A stretch of DNA of 32,520 bases from Candidatus Thorarchaeota archaeon (GCA_016839445.1 JAEOUG010000008.1:1-32520), one strand, 5' to 3'. Shown: positions 1-7,405, counted from the first letter of the stretch. Translations and numbers: made by a program. Notes: generated by a model not told the origin, from the sequence alone.

Positions 1-186
1 AAGAAAGACTTCGAGGAAGCGAAGAAGGAACTGCAGAAGGCTGAGAAGCGACGCGACAAAGAGGTCTCCAATGCAGAGAATCGAATCAAGTCGAATGAGA
101 AGAAGACGAAAAAGGCTCAGGATGCACGGGCGAAGCGGCTCCGGGAGTTGGAGAAGGAACGGCTCAAGCGTGAGTCAGAGTCATAA
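1..186 (+). CDS. C-terminal end of a coiled-coil protein (partial)
   Basis: The frame is open from the first base and ends at TAA 184-186, giving the last 61 residues of a protein whose start lies outside the window. The visible part is almost entirely Lys, Glu, Arg, Asp, Gln and Ala with no Pro or Gly, ending in a run rich in RLRELEKERLKRESES. That is the composition of a long charged helix or coiled coil. No domain can be named from this fragment. An overlapping frame that begins at 71 is a shadow of it. No clear terminator follows; the next gene ends convergently at 350. Confidence 0.6.
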   Translation, partial: KKDFEEAKKELQKAEKRRDKEVSNAENRIKSNEKKTKKAQDARAKRLRELEKERLKRESES

Positions 187-349
187 CCCACGCTTCCTCA
201 CGTCTAGTGATGCCAACGAAGGGGCAGAGCCTGCGAATCCGGTCCGCCCTCTCTTCTCCTTATTCCGGGCGATAACATCTCCACAACTTCACTGAACATC
301 TGTGGAGGTAGGTGAAGAGTCATGTCTGTGTGGGTACGTCGTCCCAGTA

Positions 350-1273
350 CTAGTCGATCATCTTTCCCCACATGTTCATAGTCACGGAACGGAGAAACCC
401 TGCGGACTCCAACCATCCATTCATGTCATCAGAAATGTCGACTTCCACTGAGCAGACAAGAGATGGATTGAGTTTTCGGACTCGCCTAGCTCCCTCTGAG
501 AGAAGTGCCTCTTCCAGTCCAAGGGCCTCGACCTCCTGACGTACTCCTACCCCCTCAACTTCAGCGATCTGTGTCAAGGGGTCGAAGCGATAGAAGCAGA
601 AAGCCACAAACCTGCCATCCTCGTCTGCTGCCACCAGGTGCAGGTCATCACGGTAGAACTCGGCCTCAGCCATGAATCTCATTCTCTCCACCGTCATGTG
701 CTCACCGCAGTGCTCGAAGACCGACCCGACTACGTCGACAAAGCCGGGATAGTCCTCCTCTCCTCTGAGACCACGGATTGTGAAACCCTCGGGTGCCGGG
801 TTGCCAGGTATCAATGCATCCTTGGGCAGGGTGTAGTTGTACTCGTGAAGGCCATAGTCTTCGTAGCCCATTTCCGTAAGGGTCGTGATCCTCTCGGAAT
901 CGGGGTCAACCGTATACATGAGTATCCGGAACTGCTGTTGGTCACGAATCTCTCTCTCCAGTTTCTCAATCTCCATGAAGAGCTCTCTCTCCATGTGCTT
1001 GAGGTCAGGGCGGGTTTCAATGTGGTAGTTGCCAGCTGAGCCGCGATGTGATACAGCTAGGATATCGGATTCACTGCCCTCCAGCTGCCATATCTTGATG
1101 GCTTCATCATCTGCAGGGCTATGATCTGGTCCACAGGGGCCATGCTTCTCGTTCTCGATTTTGGTTGGAATCAAGTAGTGGAGCCCGTCTGAGGTTCTGA
1201 AAACATCAAGTAGGAATGATCTCACCTGATCAAGGTCTCTATCGAATCTGAACGGTCTTCTCCGGATGCTCAC
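350..1273 (-). CDS. GNAT-like N-acetyltransferase, two-domain, possibly inactive
   Basis: The product is 307 residues, about twice a single GNAT domain, so a tandem GNAT arrangement is likely. The C-terminal half (about residues 165-307) carries the recognisable part: a strand-turn-helix around AEVEGVGVRQEVEALGLEEAL, where GNAT motif A normally has an R/Q-x-x-G-x-G/A loop for acetyl-CoA pyrophosphate. Here that loop is degenerate (RQEVEALG), so cofactor binding may be weak or lost. The N-terminal half has less similarity and includes an acidic helix near residues 95-110. The start is GTG at 1273, with a TATA-like box about 35 nt upstream. It is transcribed divergently from the dehydrogenase pair at 1396. 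Substrate unknown. Family assignment is by pattern only. Confidence 0.7.
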   Translation of the reverse strand: MSIRRRPFRFDRDLDQVRSFLLDVFRTSDGLHYLIPTKIENEKHGPCGPDHSPADDEAIKIWQLEGSESDILAVSHRGSAGNYHIETRPDLKHMERELFMEIEKLEREIRDQQQFRILMYTVDPDSERITTLTEMGYEDYGLHEYNYTLPKDALIPGNPAPEGFTIRGLRGEEDYPGFVDVVGSVFEHCGEHMTVERMRFMAEAEFYRDDLHLVAADEDGRFVAFCFYRFDPLTQIAEVEGVGVRQEVEALGLEEALLSEGARRVRKLNPSLVCSVEVDISDDMNGWLESAGFLRSVTMNMWGKMID

Positions 1274-1306
1274 TATTTCTCACGGTTCACCTGTCCTCGT
1301 ATCGGG

Positions 1307-1314
1307 CACATAAG
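1307..1314 (-). promoter_or_regulatory. TATA-like box for the GNAT gene
   Basis: On the minus strand the sequence reads CTTATGTG, centred about 37 nt before the GTG start at 1273. This predicts a leader of roughly 10-15 nt. Placement fits archaeal TATA geometry; inferred by eye. Confidence 0.4.
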
Positions 1315-1347
1315 TCTCCCCAGCGAAGCAACCGCCGTAAGAGGAGG

Positions 1348-1355
1348 TTTTTATG
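1348..1355 (+). promoter_or_regulatory. TATA-like box for the tandem dehydrogenase genes
   Basis: TTTTTATG preceded by purine-rich GAGGAGG, which could serve as the TFB-recognition element. It predicts a start of transcription near 1378 and a short leader before the ATG at 1396. The same bases can also be read as a Shine-Dalgarno followed by ATG 1353 and a 12-codon ORF ending at TGA 1389-1391, just before the dehydrogenase. I prefer the promoter reading. Confidence 0.45.
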
Positions 1356-1395
1356 AAGCTGTTGAATGCCCAGACCAATTCGGAAGTATGACGAG

Positions 1396-2319
1396 ATGAA
1401 AGCTGTAGTCTATGAGAAGTATGGCCCTCCAAATGTGGTGGCAGTCAAGGACATTCCGACACCTGTAGCAAGGGACAACGAGGTTCTTGTCGGAATCGCA
1501 GCCACAACCGTGTCTGCAGGGGATGTCCGCATGCGAGCCTTTGATGTCCCGGGGAATGCGTTCGTGCGGTTCATGGCCCGTCTATTCTTGGGGATAAGGG
1601 GGCCGAAGAGAAAGATACTCGGCATGCAAGTAGCTGGCAGAGTCGAGGCTGCCGGGGCGAATGTGACGAAGTTTCAGGTTGGAGATGAGATCTTCGCATC
1701 CACGTTTGGCACTGGCTTTGGAGGACATGCGGAGTACAAGTGCTTCCCCGAGGATTCCATCATCTCACTGAAGCCAAGCAATGTCTCTCTAACGGAAGCG
1801 GCTACCTATCCCATTCCTGCCCTTGGAGCATTGAACGTGTTGAAGCGCGCCAACATTCAGTCGGGCCAGAAGGTCTTGATCTACGGCGCCTCGGGAGCCG
1901 TTGGCACATTCGCAGTACAGCTGGCCAAGTACTGGGGAGCTGAAGTGACAGGCGTGTGCAGCGAATCGAATTTCGAGCTTGTGAAGTCCATTGGCTGCGA
2001 TCACTTGATTGACTATCACATCTCTGACTTCACTCAGGCTGGAGAGAAATACGATGTGATCTTTGATGCTGTCGAGAAGCTGTCCCGGCGTTCAAGCAAG
2101 TCTGCACTCACGGAGAACGGAGTCTTTCTGAACATCGGCAGTCAGGGCAAGGAGGACGTCAATGAACTCACCGAACTGAAGGATATCATTGAGAAGGGGG
2201 CACTTCGTGCGGTCATTGATAGAACCTATCCATTGGACAAGATTGTCGAGGCGTATCAGTACGCCGACACCTGGCACAAGAGGGGTAATGTCGTCATAAC
2301 GATGTCATCCGCAGACTAG
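1396..2319 (+). CDS. Medium-chain dehydrogenase/reductase, quinone-oxidoreductase type (copy 1)
   Basis: NAD(P)H-dependent oxidoreductase of the zinc-independent MDR family, 307 residues from ATG 1396. An upstream in-frame ATG at 1366 would add ten residues, but the usual family N-terminus is MKAVVYEKYGPP, which begins at 1396. Visible family features are the N-terminal GroES-like segment with GMQVAGRVEAAGANV...GDEIF, and the Rossmann motif YGASGAVGTFAVQLAK followed by a glycine-poor cofactor loop. The Cys/His ligands of catalytic and structural zinc seen in alcohol dehydrogenases are absent, which points to a quinone or enone reductase. It is followed after 15 nt by a paralogue, so the two are probably cotranscribed. 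Substrate cannot be read from sequence. Confidence 0.88.
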   Translation: MKAVVYEKYGPPNVVAVKDIPTPVARDNEVLVGIAATTVSAGDVRMRAFDVPGNAFVRFMARLFLGIRGPKRKILGMQVAGRVEAAGANVTKFQVGDEIFASTFGTGFGGHAEYKCFPEDSIISLKPSNVSLTEAATYPIPALGALNVLKRANIQSGQKVLIYGASGAVGTFAVQLAKYWGAEVTGVCSESNFELVKSIGCDHLIDYHISDFTQAGEKYDVIFDAVEKLSRRSSKSALTENGVFLNIGSQGKEDVNELTELKDIIEKGALRAVIDRTYPLDKIVEAYQYADTWHKRGNVVITMSSAD

Positions 2320-2334
2320 AGAGAGGACTTAATC

Positions 2335-3339
2335 ATGAGGAGAGTGGCGTGGACAAGGTATGGGCCCCCTGAGGTTCTTGAGCTAACCGAAGTTGAAAAG
2401 CCTAGGCCGACGGATGATGAGATTCTCATCAGAATTCACGCAACAACCGTCACTGCTGGGGACTGCGAACAGCGTGAGCTGAGACTGCCTTTCCTCTTCA
2501 AGTTCGTGATGAGAGCCTACATCGGAATCAGAAGACCATCCAGAATCACAACACTGGGAATGGAGCTTGCCGGCGAGGTTGAGGAGGTCGGAGCAAGTGT
2601 GACTTCATTCAAGAAGGGTGATCAAGTCTACGCGGCCACCGGTCTGACACATATGGGAACCTATGCCGACTACATCTGCTTGCCTGGGAACTCTGACGAT
2701 GTGGTTATTGCGAAGAAGCCAGCAAGCATCTCCTTTGCTGAAGCAGCCCCAGTTCCTGTGGGAGGGATGGACGCCCTATACTATCTCCGGCAGGGAGAAG
2801 TGAAGGAAGGCGACAGGATTATCATCAATGGAGCGGGCGGCACCATTGGCTGCTATGCTGTGCAGCTCGCCAAGCACTTCGGGGCACACGTGACCGCCAT
2901 CGATAGCTCAGACAAACTGGAGCTGCTGCGATCGATAGGAGCGGATGTGGCCTTGGACTACTCCAAGGAGGACTTCACCAAGAGAGACGAGTCCTACCAC
3001 TTCATCCTTGATTTGCCAAGCAAGGCCCCCTTCTCAGCTGCTATTCAGACTCTTGCCCCCGCTGGGACATACATCTTCACCAGCGGCAGTCTCACCACGT
3101 CGCTTCGCGGACGCTGGGTTTCACTAAGAAGTGACAAGAGAGTCCTCGGGGGCGCCACATGGCCCAAGAAGGAGGATCTGGAGTACTTGGGCGACCTCCT
3201 TGAGGCCGGCAGTATCAAGACCGTCGTGGATCGAGTCTATCCTCTAGAAGACGTCATTGAGGCACAGCGGCATGTAGAGAGTGGAGCGAAGAAGGGCAAC
3301 GTAGTCCTCAGTCTGGTCGATGAAGGCCAAGGCAAATGA
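2335..3339 (+). CDS. Medium-chain dehydrogenase/reductase, quinone-oxidoreductase type (copy 2)
   Basis: 334 residues, a clear paralogue of the preceding gene. Both share MxxVxxxxYGPPxVxxxxxxxxP at the N-terminus, an IHATTVTAGD segment matching IAATTVSAGD, the GMELAGEVEEVGASV motif and a Rossmann GAGGTIGCYAVQLAK. The zinc-ligand residues of alcohol dehydrogenases are again missing. A GAGAGGA Shine-Dalgarno lies 10 nt before ATG 2335, and the 15-nt gap to copy 1 indicates one operon. The two may form a heterodimer or act on related substrates; that is inference. The C-terminal ends are similar (GNVVxSxxD), which supports local tandem duplication rather than independent acquisition. Confidence 0.88.
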   Translation: MRRVAWTRYGPPEVLELTEVEKPRPTDDEILIRIHATTVTAGDCEQRELRLPFLFKFVMRAYIGIRRPSRITTLGMELAGEVEEVGASVTSFKKGDQVYAATGLTHMGTYADYICLPGNSDDVVIAKKPASISFAEAAPVPVGGMDALYYLRQGEVKEGDRIIINGAGGTIGCYAVQLAKHFGAHVTAIDSSDKLELLRSIGADVALDYSKEDFTKRDESYHFILDLPSKAPFSAAIQTLAPAGTYIFTSGSLTTSLRGRWVSLRSDKRVLGGATWPKKEDLEYLGDLLEAGSIKTVVDRVYPLEDVIEAQRHVESGAKKGNVVLSLVDEGQGK

Positions 3340-3365
3340 GATGCGAGCAATCTGGAGGCTAGAAC

Positions 3366-3398
3366 GGCCACACGCAATCAGTCCTTCTAGGAGTGGCC
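3366..3398 (+). terminator. Weak inverted repeat after the dehydrogenase operon
   Basis: GGCCAC at 3366-3371 pairs with GTGGCC at 3393-3398, and TTTCT follows directly. The 21-nt loop and short U-run make this a weak terminator candidate. It sits 27 nt past the stop of the second dehydrogenase. Confidence 0.25.
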
Positions 3399-3434
3399 TT
3401 TCTGACCTGCGGCACTCGTAGGATGGTGGGAAGA

Positions 3435-3442
3435 CTTATACA
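3435..3442 (+). promoter_or_regulatory. TATA-like box for the DUF4386 operon
   Basis: CTTATACA, placed about 30 nt before a perfect dyad that coincides with the expected start of transcription. The first gene starts at 3506 after a GAGAGAG ribosome-binding site, so a leader of about 40 nt is expected. Confidence 0.5.
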
Positions 3443-3466
3443 TCGCGTTGCGGGGCAAGAACGGAT

Positions 3467-3483
3467 GGTTACAGGATGTAACC
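3467..3483. promoter_or_regulatory. Perfect dyad GGTTACA-GGA-TGTAACC at the predicted transcription start
   Basis: Two 7-bp arms with a 3-bp spacer, all bases paired. It begins about 25 nt downstream of the TATA-like box, where an operator would block initiation or where the RNA would form a 5' hairpin. Candidate binding site for a dimeric regulator of the three membrane-protein genes that follow. Confidence 0.4.
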
Positions 3484-3505
3484 CTCACTCTGAGAGAGAG
3501 TTCGC

Positions 3506-4186
3506 ATGGACACTGATAACAGAAACGCAAGAATCGCAGGAATATCCTATGTAGTCAGCTACGTGGGGCTGATACTGGGTGCGCTAGTCGCAGGATCAAT
3601 TCTCGAAGGGGACTATCTCGCTCTTGCCTATCCCAATGCAATACAGCTTGGCTTTGGCATGATCCTTGAGTCCCTAAACGGCATTGCAGTCATTGGCATT
3701 GCAGTGATGCTGTACCCAATCTTGAAGCGCTACAATGAGGGTGTTGCCTTGGCATACCTTGGTTTCAGGGGTGTTGAAGGACTTCTCTCGATTCTGGGTA
3801 GCACAAAGGCCCTGTCCCTCATCGACTTGAGTCGGGAGTATCTAGACGCAGGTATGGTGGGCGACTATTTCGGAACTCTTGGAGAAGTCATACTTGCAGG
3901 TAGGCATTGGTACATGGAGATGCTGACTGTATTCTTCATCCTTGGAGGACTGATATTCTACTTCATTCTGTATCGCACAGACCTGGTGCCCCGTTACGTT
4001 TCTCTCTGGGGCCTCGTTGCAGTCCTCATGCTCACCGTGATGAATGTCCTGATATACACAGGCATCAACATCGGCGCACTTGGAGCCATCTTTGCTCTGC
4101 CAATCATCGCCAACGAGATATTCGTGGCTGTCTGGTTGATGTTCAGAGGGGTCGACACTTCCGGCCTCTCCGCCCATGAAGAGTGA
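3506..4186 (+). CDS. DUF4386-type membrane protein
   Basis: 226 residues with about six hydrophobic segments. The layout matches the DUF4386 family: a first helix with RIAGISYVVSYVGLILGAL, a second long helix ending in a cytoplasmic LKRYNEG, the conserved FRGVEGLL segment, then two helices separated by YRTDLVPRYVSLWGL. The molecular role of this family is unknown. Start ATG 3506 has GAGAGAG 8 nt upstream. It heads a run of three membrane-protein genes spaced 24 and 43 nt apart, and the third is a likely distant paralogue. Regulation is probably through the dyad upstream of it. Confidence 0.8.
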   Translation: MDTDNRNARIAGISYVVSYVGLILGALVAGSILEGDYLALAYPNAIQLGFGMILESLNGIAVIGIAVMLYPILKRYNEGVALAYLGFRGVEGLLSILGSTKALSLIDLSREYLDAGMVGDYFGTLGEVILAGRHWYMEMLTVFFILGGLIFYFILYRTDLVPRYVSLWGLVAVLMLTVMNVLIYTGINIGALGAIFALPIIANEIFVAVWLMFRGVDTSGLSAHEE

Positions 4187-4210
4187 CTGTGTTGTAAGGA
4201 AGTGAAGGAA

Positions 4211-4615
4211 ATGGACACACCCGATAGTCAGGCATCGTTGGGTCTCACAAGAGCTACGATTGCATTGGTTGTGATTCAAATCTTTCGCCTCCTTTTCGGA
4301 GGGTATCTAGTCGGACTGGATCAGTTCCACTACAACGACTTGGAGAGTGCCTTCACCGTCTTCATGATTTATGGCATCATAGGTCTACTCACTGCACTTC
4401 TCCTATTGGGCAAGAAGAGAGTTGCACTTGGCGGACTGATTGTGTTGTCAATCGTCCTCCTCCTTATGGAATCTGTCTACATGGCTGTGTACTTCTCTCA
4501 AGCGATTCCTAATCCGAGTCTGCACGACCCCACTGCCATATGGTGGGCTACCGTCGCAAACTACATTTTCCCGCTGCTAACTCTTGTGCTGGCAATCGAG
4601 GAATTCAGAGGGTGA
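4211..4615 (+). CDS. Small four-helix membrane protein
   Basis: 134 residues from ATG 4211; a GTG at 4202 would add three residues. I chose the ATG because AAGGA at 4196-4200 is ten bases from it but touches the GTG. Four hydrophobic helices are visible (about residues 14-36, 46-66, 72-95, 108-128). The loops are short, and there is a charged GKKRVALGG turn between helices two and three. No family recognised. Its position between two DUF4386-like genes with short gaps suggests shared expression, and perhaps a shared membrane complex; the latter is guesswork. Confidence 0.7.
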   Translation: MDTPDSQASLGLTRATIALVVIQIFRLLFGGYLVGLDQFHYNDLESAFTVFMIYGIIGLLTALLLLGKKRVALGGLIVLSIVLLLMESVYMAVYFSQAIPNPSLHDPTAIWWATVANYIFPLLTLVLAIEEFRG

Positions 4616-4658
4616 GAAGGAAGGGAGTTGCGGCGAGCGATAGTGAGAGGATGATTCT

Positions 4659-5321
4659 ATGTTTGAGGAGATATCTGGACTTCTGTTCCTATTCATCATA
4701 GTCACGCTAAACGTTGCGAGCCAGAAGTACGACTATGATGTGTTTAGTGAGTTGGATGCTGAGGCCAAACTTCAGTGGATTAATGAGAACCCAAGCCGGT
4801 TTCGAACCGGCGTATCGCTTCTGATGGCTGAGCATGCTGCCATCGTCTTGCTCGCTATTACGTTGTTCATTGCCTTCAGCTCATACAACATTCTGCTTGG
4901 CACTGTCTGGCTACTCAGCCGATCAGTGGAAGGCTTGATTCAAACCAGAAACAAAAGGAACTACTTGGGTCTCGTCAGCGTGGCAGAGGAATACGCAACC
5001 ACAACTGGTTCGGAAAGAGGGCGACTAGAAGATCTGACTCGCTCAATTCTTGAATCGAAGAACTCGACCTTCGCAGTGGCGCAGATCCTATTCTCCATCG
5101 GTACGTTGGCGTATTCTCTCTTGTTCTTAGTCTACGGAGTGATGCCGCAGATTATTGGATGGTTTGGTGGTGCCGCTAGTATCACCTATCTGCTAGGCAG
5201 TGGTTACTATCTAGTGAGGCCTGGCTCGAAGGCGCTTTGGGGATTGGGAGGTCTTCTCATATTCATATTCGAGCTAGTACTGGGCGGATGGCTGCTACTT
5301 TCCCCGATTCTAGTTCCCTAG
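4659..5321 (+). CDS. DUF4386-like membrane protein, divergent paralogue
   Basis: 220 residues, about six membrane helices. The segment LLSRSVEGLIQTRN aligns with YLGFRGVEGLLSILG of the gene at 3506, at the same place between the third and fourth helices. The C-terminal helix order is also the same, so I read it as a divergent DUF4386-like protein. Unlike its neighbour it has an acidic soluble loop after helix one (FSELDAEAKLQWINENPSRF). AGAGGA lies 7 nt before ATG 4659. Last gene of the presumed three-gene operon. Function unknown. Confidence 0.7.
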   Translation: MFEEISGLLFLFIIVTLNVASQKYDYDVFSELDAEAKLQWINENPSRFRTGVSLLMAEHAAIVLLAITLFIAFSSYNILLGTVWLLSRSVEGLIQTRNKRNYLGLVSVAEEYATTTGSERGRLEDLTRSILESKNSTFAVAQILFSIGTLAYSLLFLVYGVMPQIIGWFGGAASITYLLGSGYYLVRPGSKALWGLGGLLIFIFELVLGGWLLLSPILVP

Positions 5322-5447
5322 ATGCAATGGGCAAGAAGTCATGCCAGGAGTTCTACTGAATCCCTGAAGATCAGGTGTGGTGAACCAATGCTCGCGAAAG
5401 GAGGCTCGATGCAGTTCTTTGGCTGATTGCCGATTGACCTAGCCAGA

Positions 5448-5455
5448 GTTTATCT
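5448..5455 (+). promoter_or_regulatory. TATA-like box for the small zinc-ribbon gene
   Basis: GTTTATCT centred about 27 nt before ATG 5478. That places the predicted transcription start at or within a few bases of the start codon, so a leaderless mRNA is likely. Confidence 0.4.
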
Positions 5456-5477
5456 TCTGTCAGTTTTGGTGTAATGT

Positions 5478-5678
5478 ATGCAGATATCGTGTGAGAGCTG
5501 TAATTCTGAGCGTTGGTCGCTTGTCATCCATGAACTGAATGCTGGAATGGGGACCGTGATATACTCCGCTCTGAAGTGTGAAAACTGTGGCATGGTGTAT
5601 CCTCTCCAGGAGCTGGCAAAAGGCAGGGGTATGAGCGTTAGCAAAGAAGCCATTGTGAGGATGCTAAAGCAGACCTAG
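5478..5678 (+). CDS. Small zinc-ribbon protein
   Basis: 66 residues. Two CxxC knuckles (Cys5/Cys8 and Cys34/Cys37, as CESC and CENC) are separated by a beta-rich stretch, the typical form of a single-zinc ribbon. The rest is a short helix with basic residues (KEAIVRMLKQT). Such proteins bind nucleic acid or act as small adaptors; which applies here cannot be told. No ribosome-binding site precedes ATG 5478, in keeping with the TATA-like box only 27 nt away and a leaderless message. The gene stands alone, with a decayed gene just downstream. Confidence 0.65.
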   Translation: MQISCESCNSERWSLVIHELNAGMGTVIYSALKCENCGMVYPLQELAKGRGMSVSKEAIVRMLKQT

Positions 5679-5691
5679 CGGCATTGGTGTG

Positions 5692-5952
5692 ATGCCACGA
5701 AAGAGAGTACTCCAGAACCAGTCAGGATACGCAATCGATGGGTACAAGGTAGGGGATTGGCTGACCAGGAACCCATTCACGCCAGACGTTGACGGGCTGA
5801 CATAATATCGCTTCTACATGATGAATCTGGAGAACATCACTCTCATATCGCCAGGAGTAGACATGGGATTGGTCGGAGTGGGCGTAGTTGGGTTCGGAGG
5901 CGCACTGGTTCTCGTTGTCACAGCAGTCTCCAGGAGGAGGTCTAGGACTTAG
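5692..5952 (+). pseudogene. Decayed gene remnant with in-frame stop and C-terminal membrane anchor
   Basis: One frame runs from ATG 5692 to TAG 5950-5952, broken only by TAA at 5803-5805. The first part (37 residues) contains DGYKVGDWLTRNPFTPDVDG. The second part, after the stop, contains NLENITLISPGVDMG, then a glycine/valine-rich membrane helix and the basic tail SRRRSRT. That order (soluble segment, single helix, RRR tail) is the C-terminal anchor typical of exported archaeal proteins, but the rest of such a protein is missing. I read it as the tail of a lost gene. Alternatively the second part (ATG 5818 to 5952, 44 residues) could be a tiny single-helix membrane protein. The 356 bases between 5679 and 6034 hold nothing else I can identify except a 12-bp palindrome at 5960-5971. 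Confidence 0.4.
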
Positions 5953-5959
5953 GGGGCGA

Positions 5960-5971
5960 GGAGTGCACTCC
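5960..5971. repeat. 12-bp palindrome GGAGTGCACTCC
   Basis: A perfect palindrome eight bases after the stop of the decayed gene and 63 bases before the methyltransferase start at 6035. It could be an operator or the base of a small hairpin; nothing else supports either. Confidence 0.25.
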
Positions 5972-6034
5972 CCTGTCTAGACGGCTTGCTTCGATAGTCT
6001 TTTCCAGAACTGAACACTAGTCCTCAAGATAGAA

Positions 6035-6655
6035 ATGGCGGATGCGATTCTCTACAGGCTCCTCTTCATAGCGGTCTACCTTCTCTTCTTCAGCGTTCGA
6101 GGCTACTATCGCTTCGTCAAACCGCGGCGCTCCGGTCCGGAGGATGTCGAGGATAGGAAGAGGTTTGGAGTTGCAGAGGCCGCGATGTCCTTTGCCATCT
6201 TGGGGTACTTCGCGTCAGTGATTCTCTACCTTCTTGGCCTCTCGTTCTTCTCTTGGTCACAGATTGCTGCCTATCCAGATCTCCTTCGTTGGACAGGGGT
6301 CGCTCTTGCGCTGGCCAATGTCCCACTGCTAGGCTGGATTCACAGCACTCTTGACAGACAGTACTCGGCCTGTCTGCAGATAAAGGAGGGGCACATGCTC
6401 ATTCAGAGTGGTCCGTATGCAAAGGTCCGTCACCCGATGTACACCGTTCTCAATGGCTTCTCACTCGGCGTATCGTTGCTCACCGCAAACATAGTGGTCA
6501 TCGGTTTCGCAGTCTTGGTGCTTCTACCATTTCCCTTTGTGGCTAGGAAAGAAGAGAAGATGATGCTTGAGACCTTTGGCGATGAATACGCTCGCTACAT
6601 GGATGAAACTGGTCGGTTCTTTCCTCCACTGAGAAAATCTGACCCCTCTGCCTAG
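6035..6655 (+). CDS. Membrane methyltransferase of the isoprenylcysteine/phospholipid methyltransferase type
   Basis: 206 residues with about five membrane helices. The C-terminal region carries the family signature: HMLIQSGPYAKVRHPMY, followed by a pair of helices, then KEEKMMLETFGDEYARYMDETGRFFP. In ICMT and PEMT enzymes these residues bind S-adenosylmethionine at the membrane face and methylate a lipid or prenyl-cysteine. The acceptor here is unknown; an archaeal lipid is one possibility. Start ATG 6035 follows AAGATAGAA with no strong ribosome-binding site. It ends 9 nt from the convergent gene at 6665. Confidence 0.8.
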   Translation: MADAILYRLLFIAVYLLFFSVRGYYRFVKPRRSGPEDVEDRKRFGVAEAAMSFAILGYFASVILYLLGLSFFSWSQIAAYPDLLRWTGVALALANVPLLGWIHSTLDRQYSACLQIKEGHMLIQSGPYAKVRHPMYTVLNGFSLGVSLLTANIVVIGFAVLVLLPFPFVARKEEKMMLETFGDEYARYMDETGRFFPPLRKSDPSA

Positions 6656-6664
6656 CACATTGCT

Positions 6665-7327
6665 CTAGAGTAGATTCGATGGAATCCGAACCGCATGTGT
6701 GCACTGGTCGTTTCCTTTCAGAATTGATTCGTGCAACCAGACCTCAACAGGCTGTTCTAGGACCCCTTCCCACAGCTGTTTCACCCAGCCTCCTGAACAG
6801 CAGCAGAAGGTCGGCGAGATCTTCTCCCGAGAGTTCTTCACCAGACCGCAGTGGCAGTATGCAAGACGTCTCTCCTCATCGGTTGTTGCAGCTTCGTACT
6901 TCCTTGGGCTATAGGGTACCTTCGTGATGTAGATGACATTGCCTTCTCTGGCAGGATAGTCATAGAATGACCCGCCGCCCCAAGATGTATCGCTGCGCAT
7001 CAGCTCAATCAGCTTGTCGATACTCCCCAGCCGCTTGAGTTCGGCCCGCATCTCCTGAATCCTCTTCTTCGGATATGAATGAGGACACGTGTCAATCATC
7101 ACCAGATTCCTGGTCTCCTCGCTGCAGGTCGTGTCGAGCTTCTCCATTGCTGAGCTTATCCAGCGCGCACGATCCTCTCTGGCACGTCTTCCTGAACCCT
7201 CTGGAAGGTCTTTCCAGCCCGTTGCCACGGCCTCTTCGGTATGGGAGTCTGTGTGCCGCCGCAGACTTGCGGCAAACCGTTCAAACCATTTCATCGTCAT
7301 TTCCTTCGTGGTTACTCGGCGTGCCAT
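6665..7327 (-). CDS. Cys-rich protein of unknown function
   Basis: 220 residues, no membrane helix. The N-terminal half is helical and charged. The C-terminal half has a dense cluster: CHC at about residue 163, then FCCCSGGWVKQLWE, then VEVWLHESILKGNDQC. The spacing CxC...(15)...CCC and a late Cys suggest a bound metal or iron-sulfur cluster, or a thiol active site. I recall similar C-terminal halves in uncharacterised bacterial proteins but can name no family with confidence. Two starts are possible: ATG 7327 (GGAG five bases upstream) and ATG 7294 (AAGGA seven bases upstream, giving MKWFERFAAS). I list the longer one. It ends convergently with the methyltransferase and lies 78 nt after the exported-protein gene on the same strand. 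Confidence 0.65.
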   Translation of the reverse strand: MARRVTTKEMTMKWFERFAASLRRHTDSHTEEAVATGWKDLPEGSGRRAREDRARWISSAMEKLDTTCSEETRNLVMIDTCPHSYPKKRIQEMRAELKRLGSIDKLIELMRSDTSWGGGSFYDYPAREGNVIYITKVPYSPRKYEAATTDEERRLAYCHCGLVKNSREKISPTFCCCSGGWVKQLWEGVLEQPVEVWLHESILKGNDQCTHAVRIPSNLL

Positions 7328-7405
7328 TGAACTCCAGGACGCAAGTCGCCTTTTTTCTTTCAGCTCGGCTTGTCCGAGCCTGGTCAGAATGCTTGGCCTC
7401 TAATC

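Noticed and set aside
638..1039. 133-codon plus-strand frame inside the GNAT gene
   Set aside because: Shadow of the minus-strand gene, without start signals.
3842..4279. 145-codon minus-strand frame opposite the DUF4386 gene
   Set aside because: Its His/Cys/Glu-rich product is the mirror of hydrophobic codons on the other strand; no promoter or ribosome-binding site.
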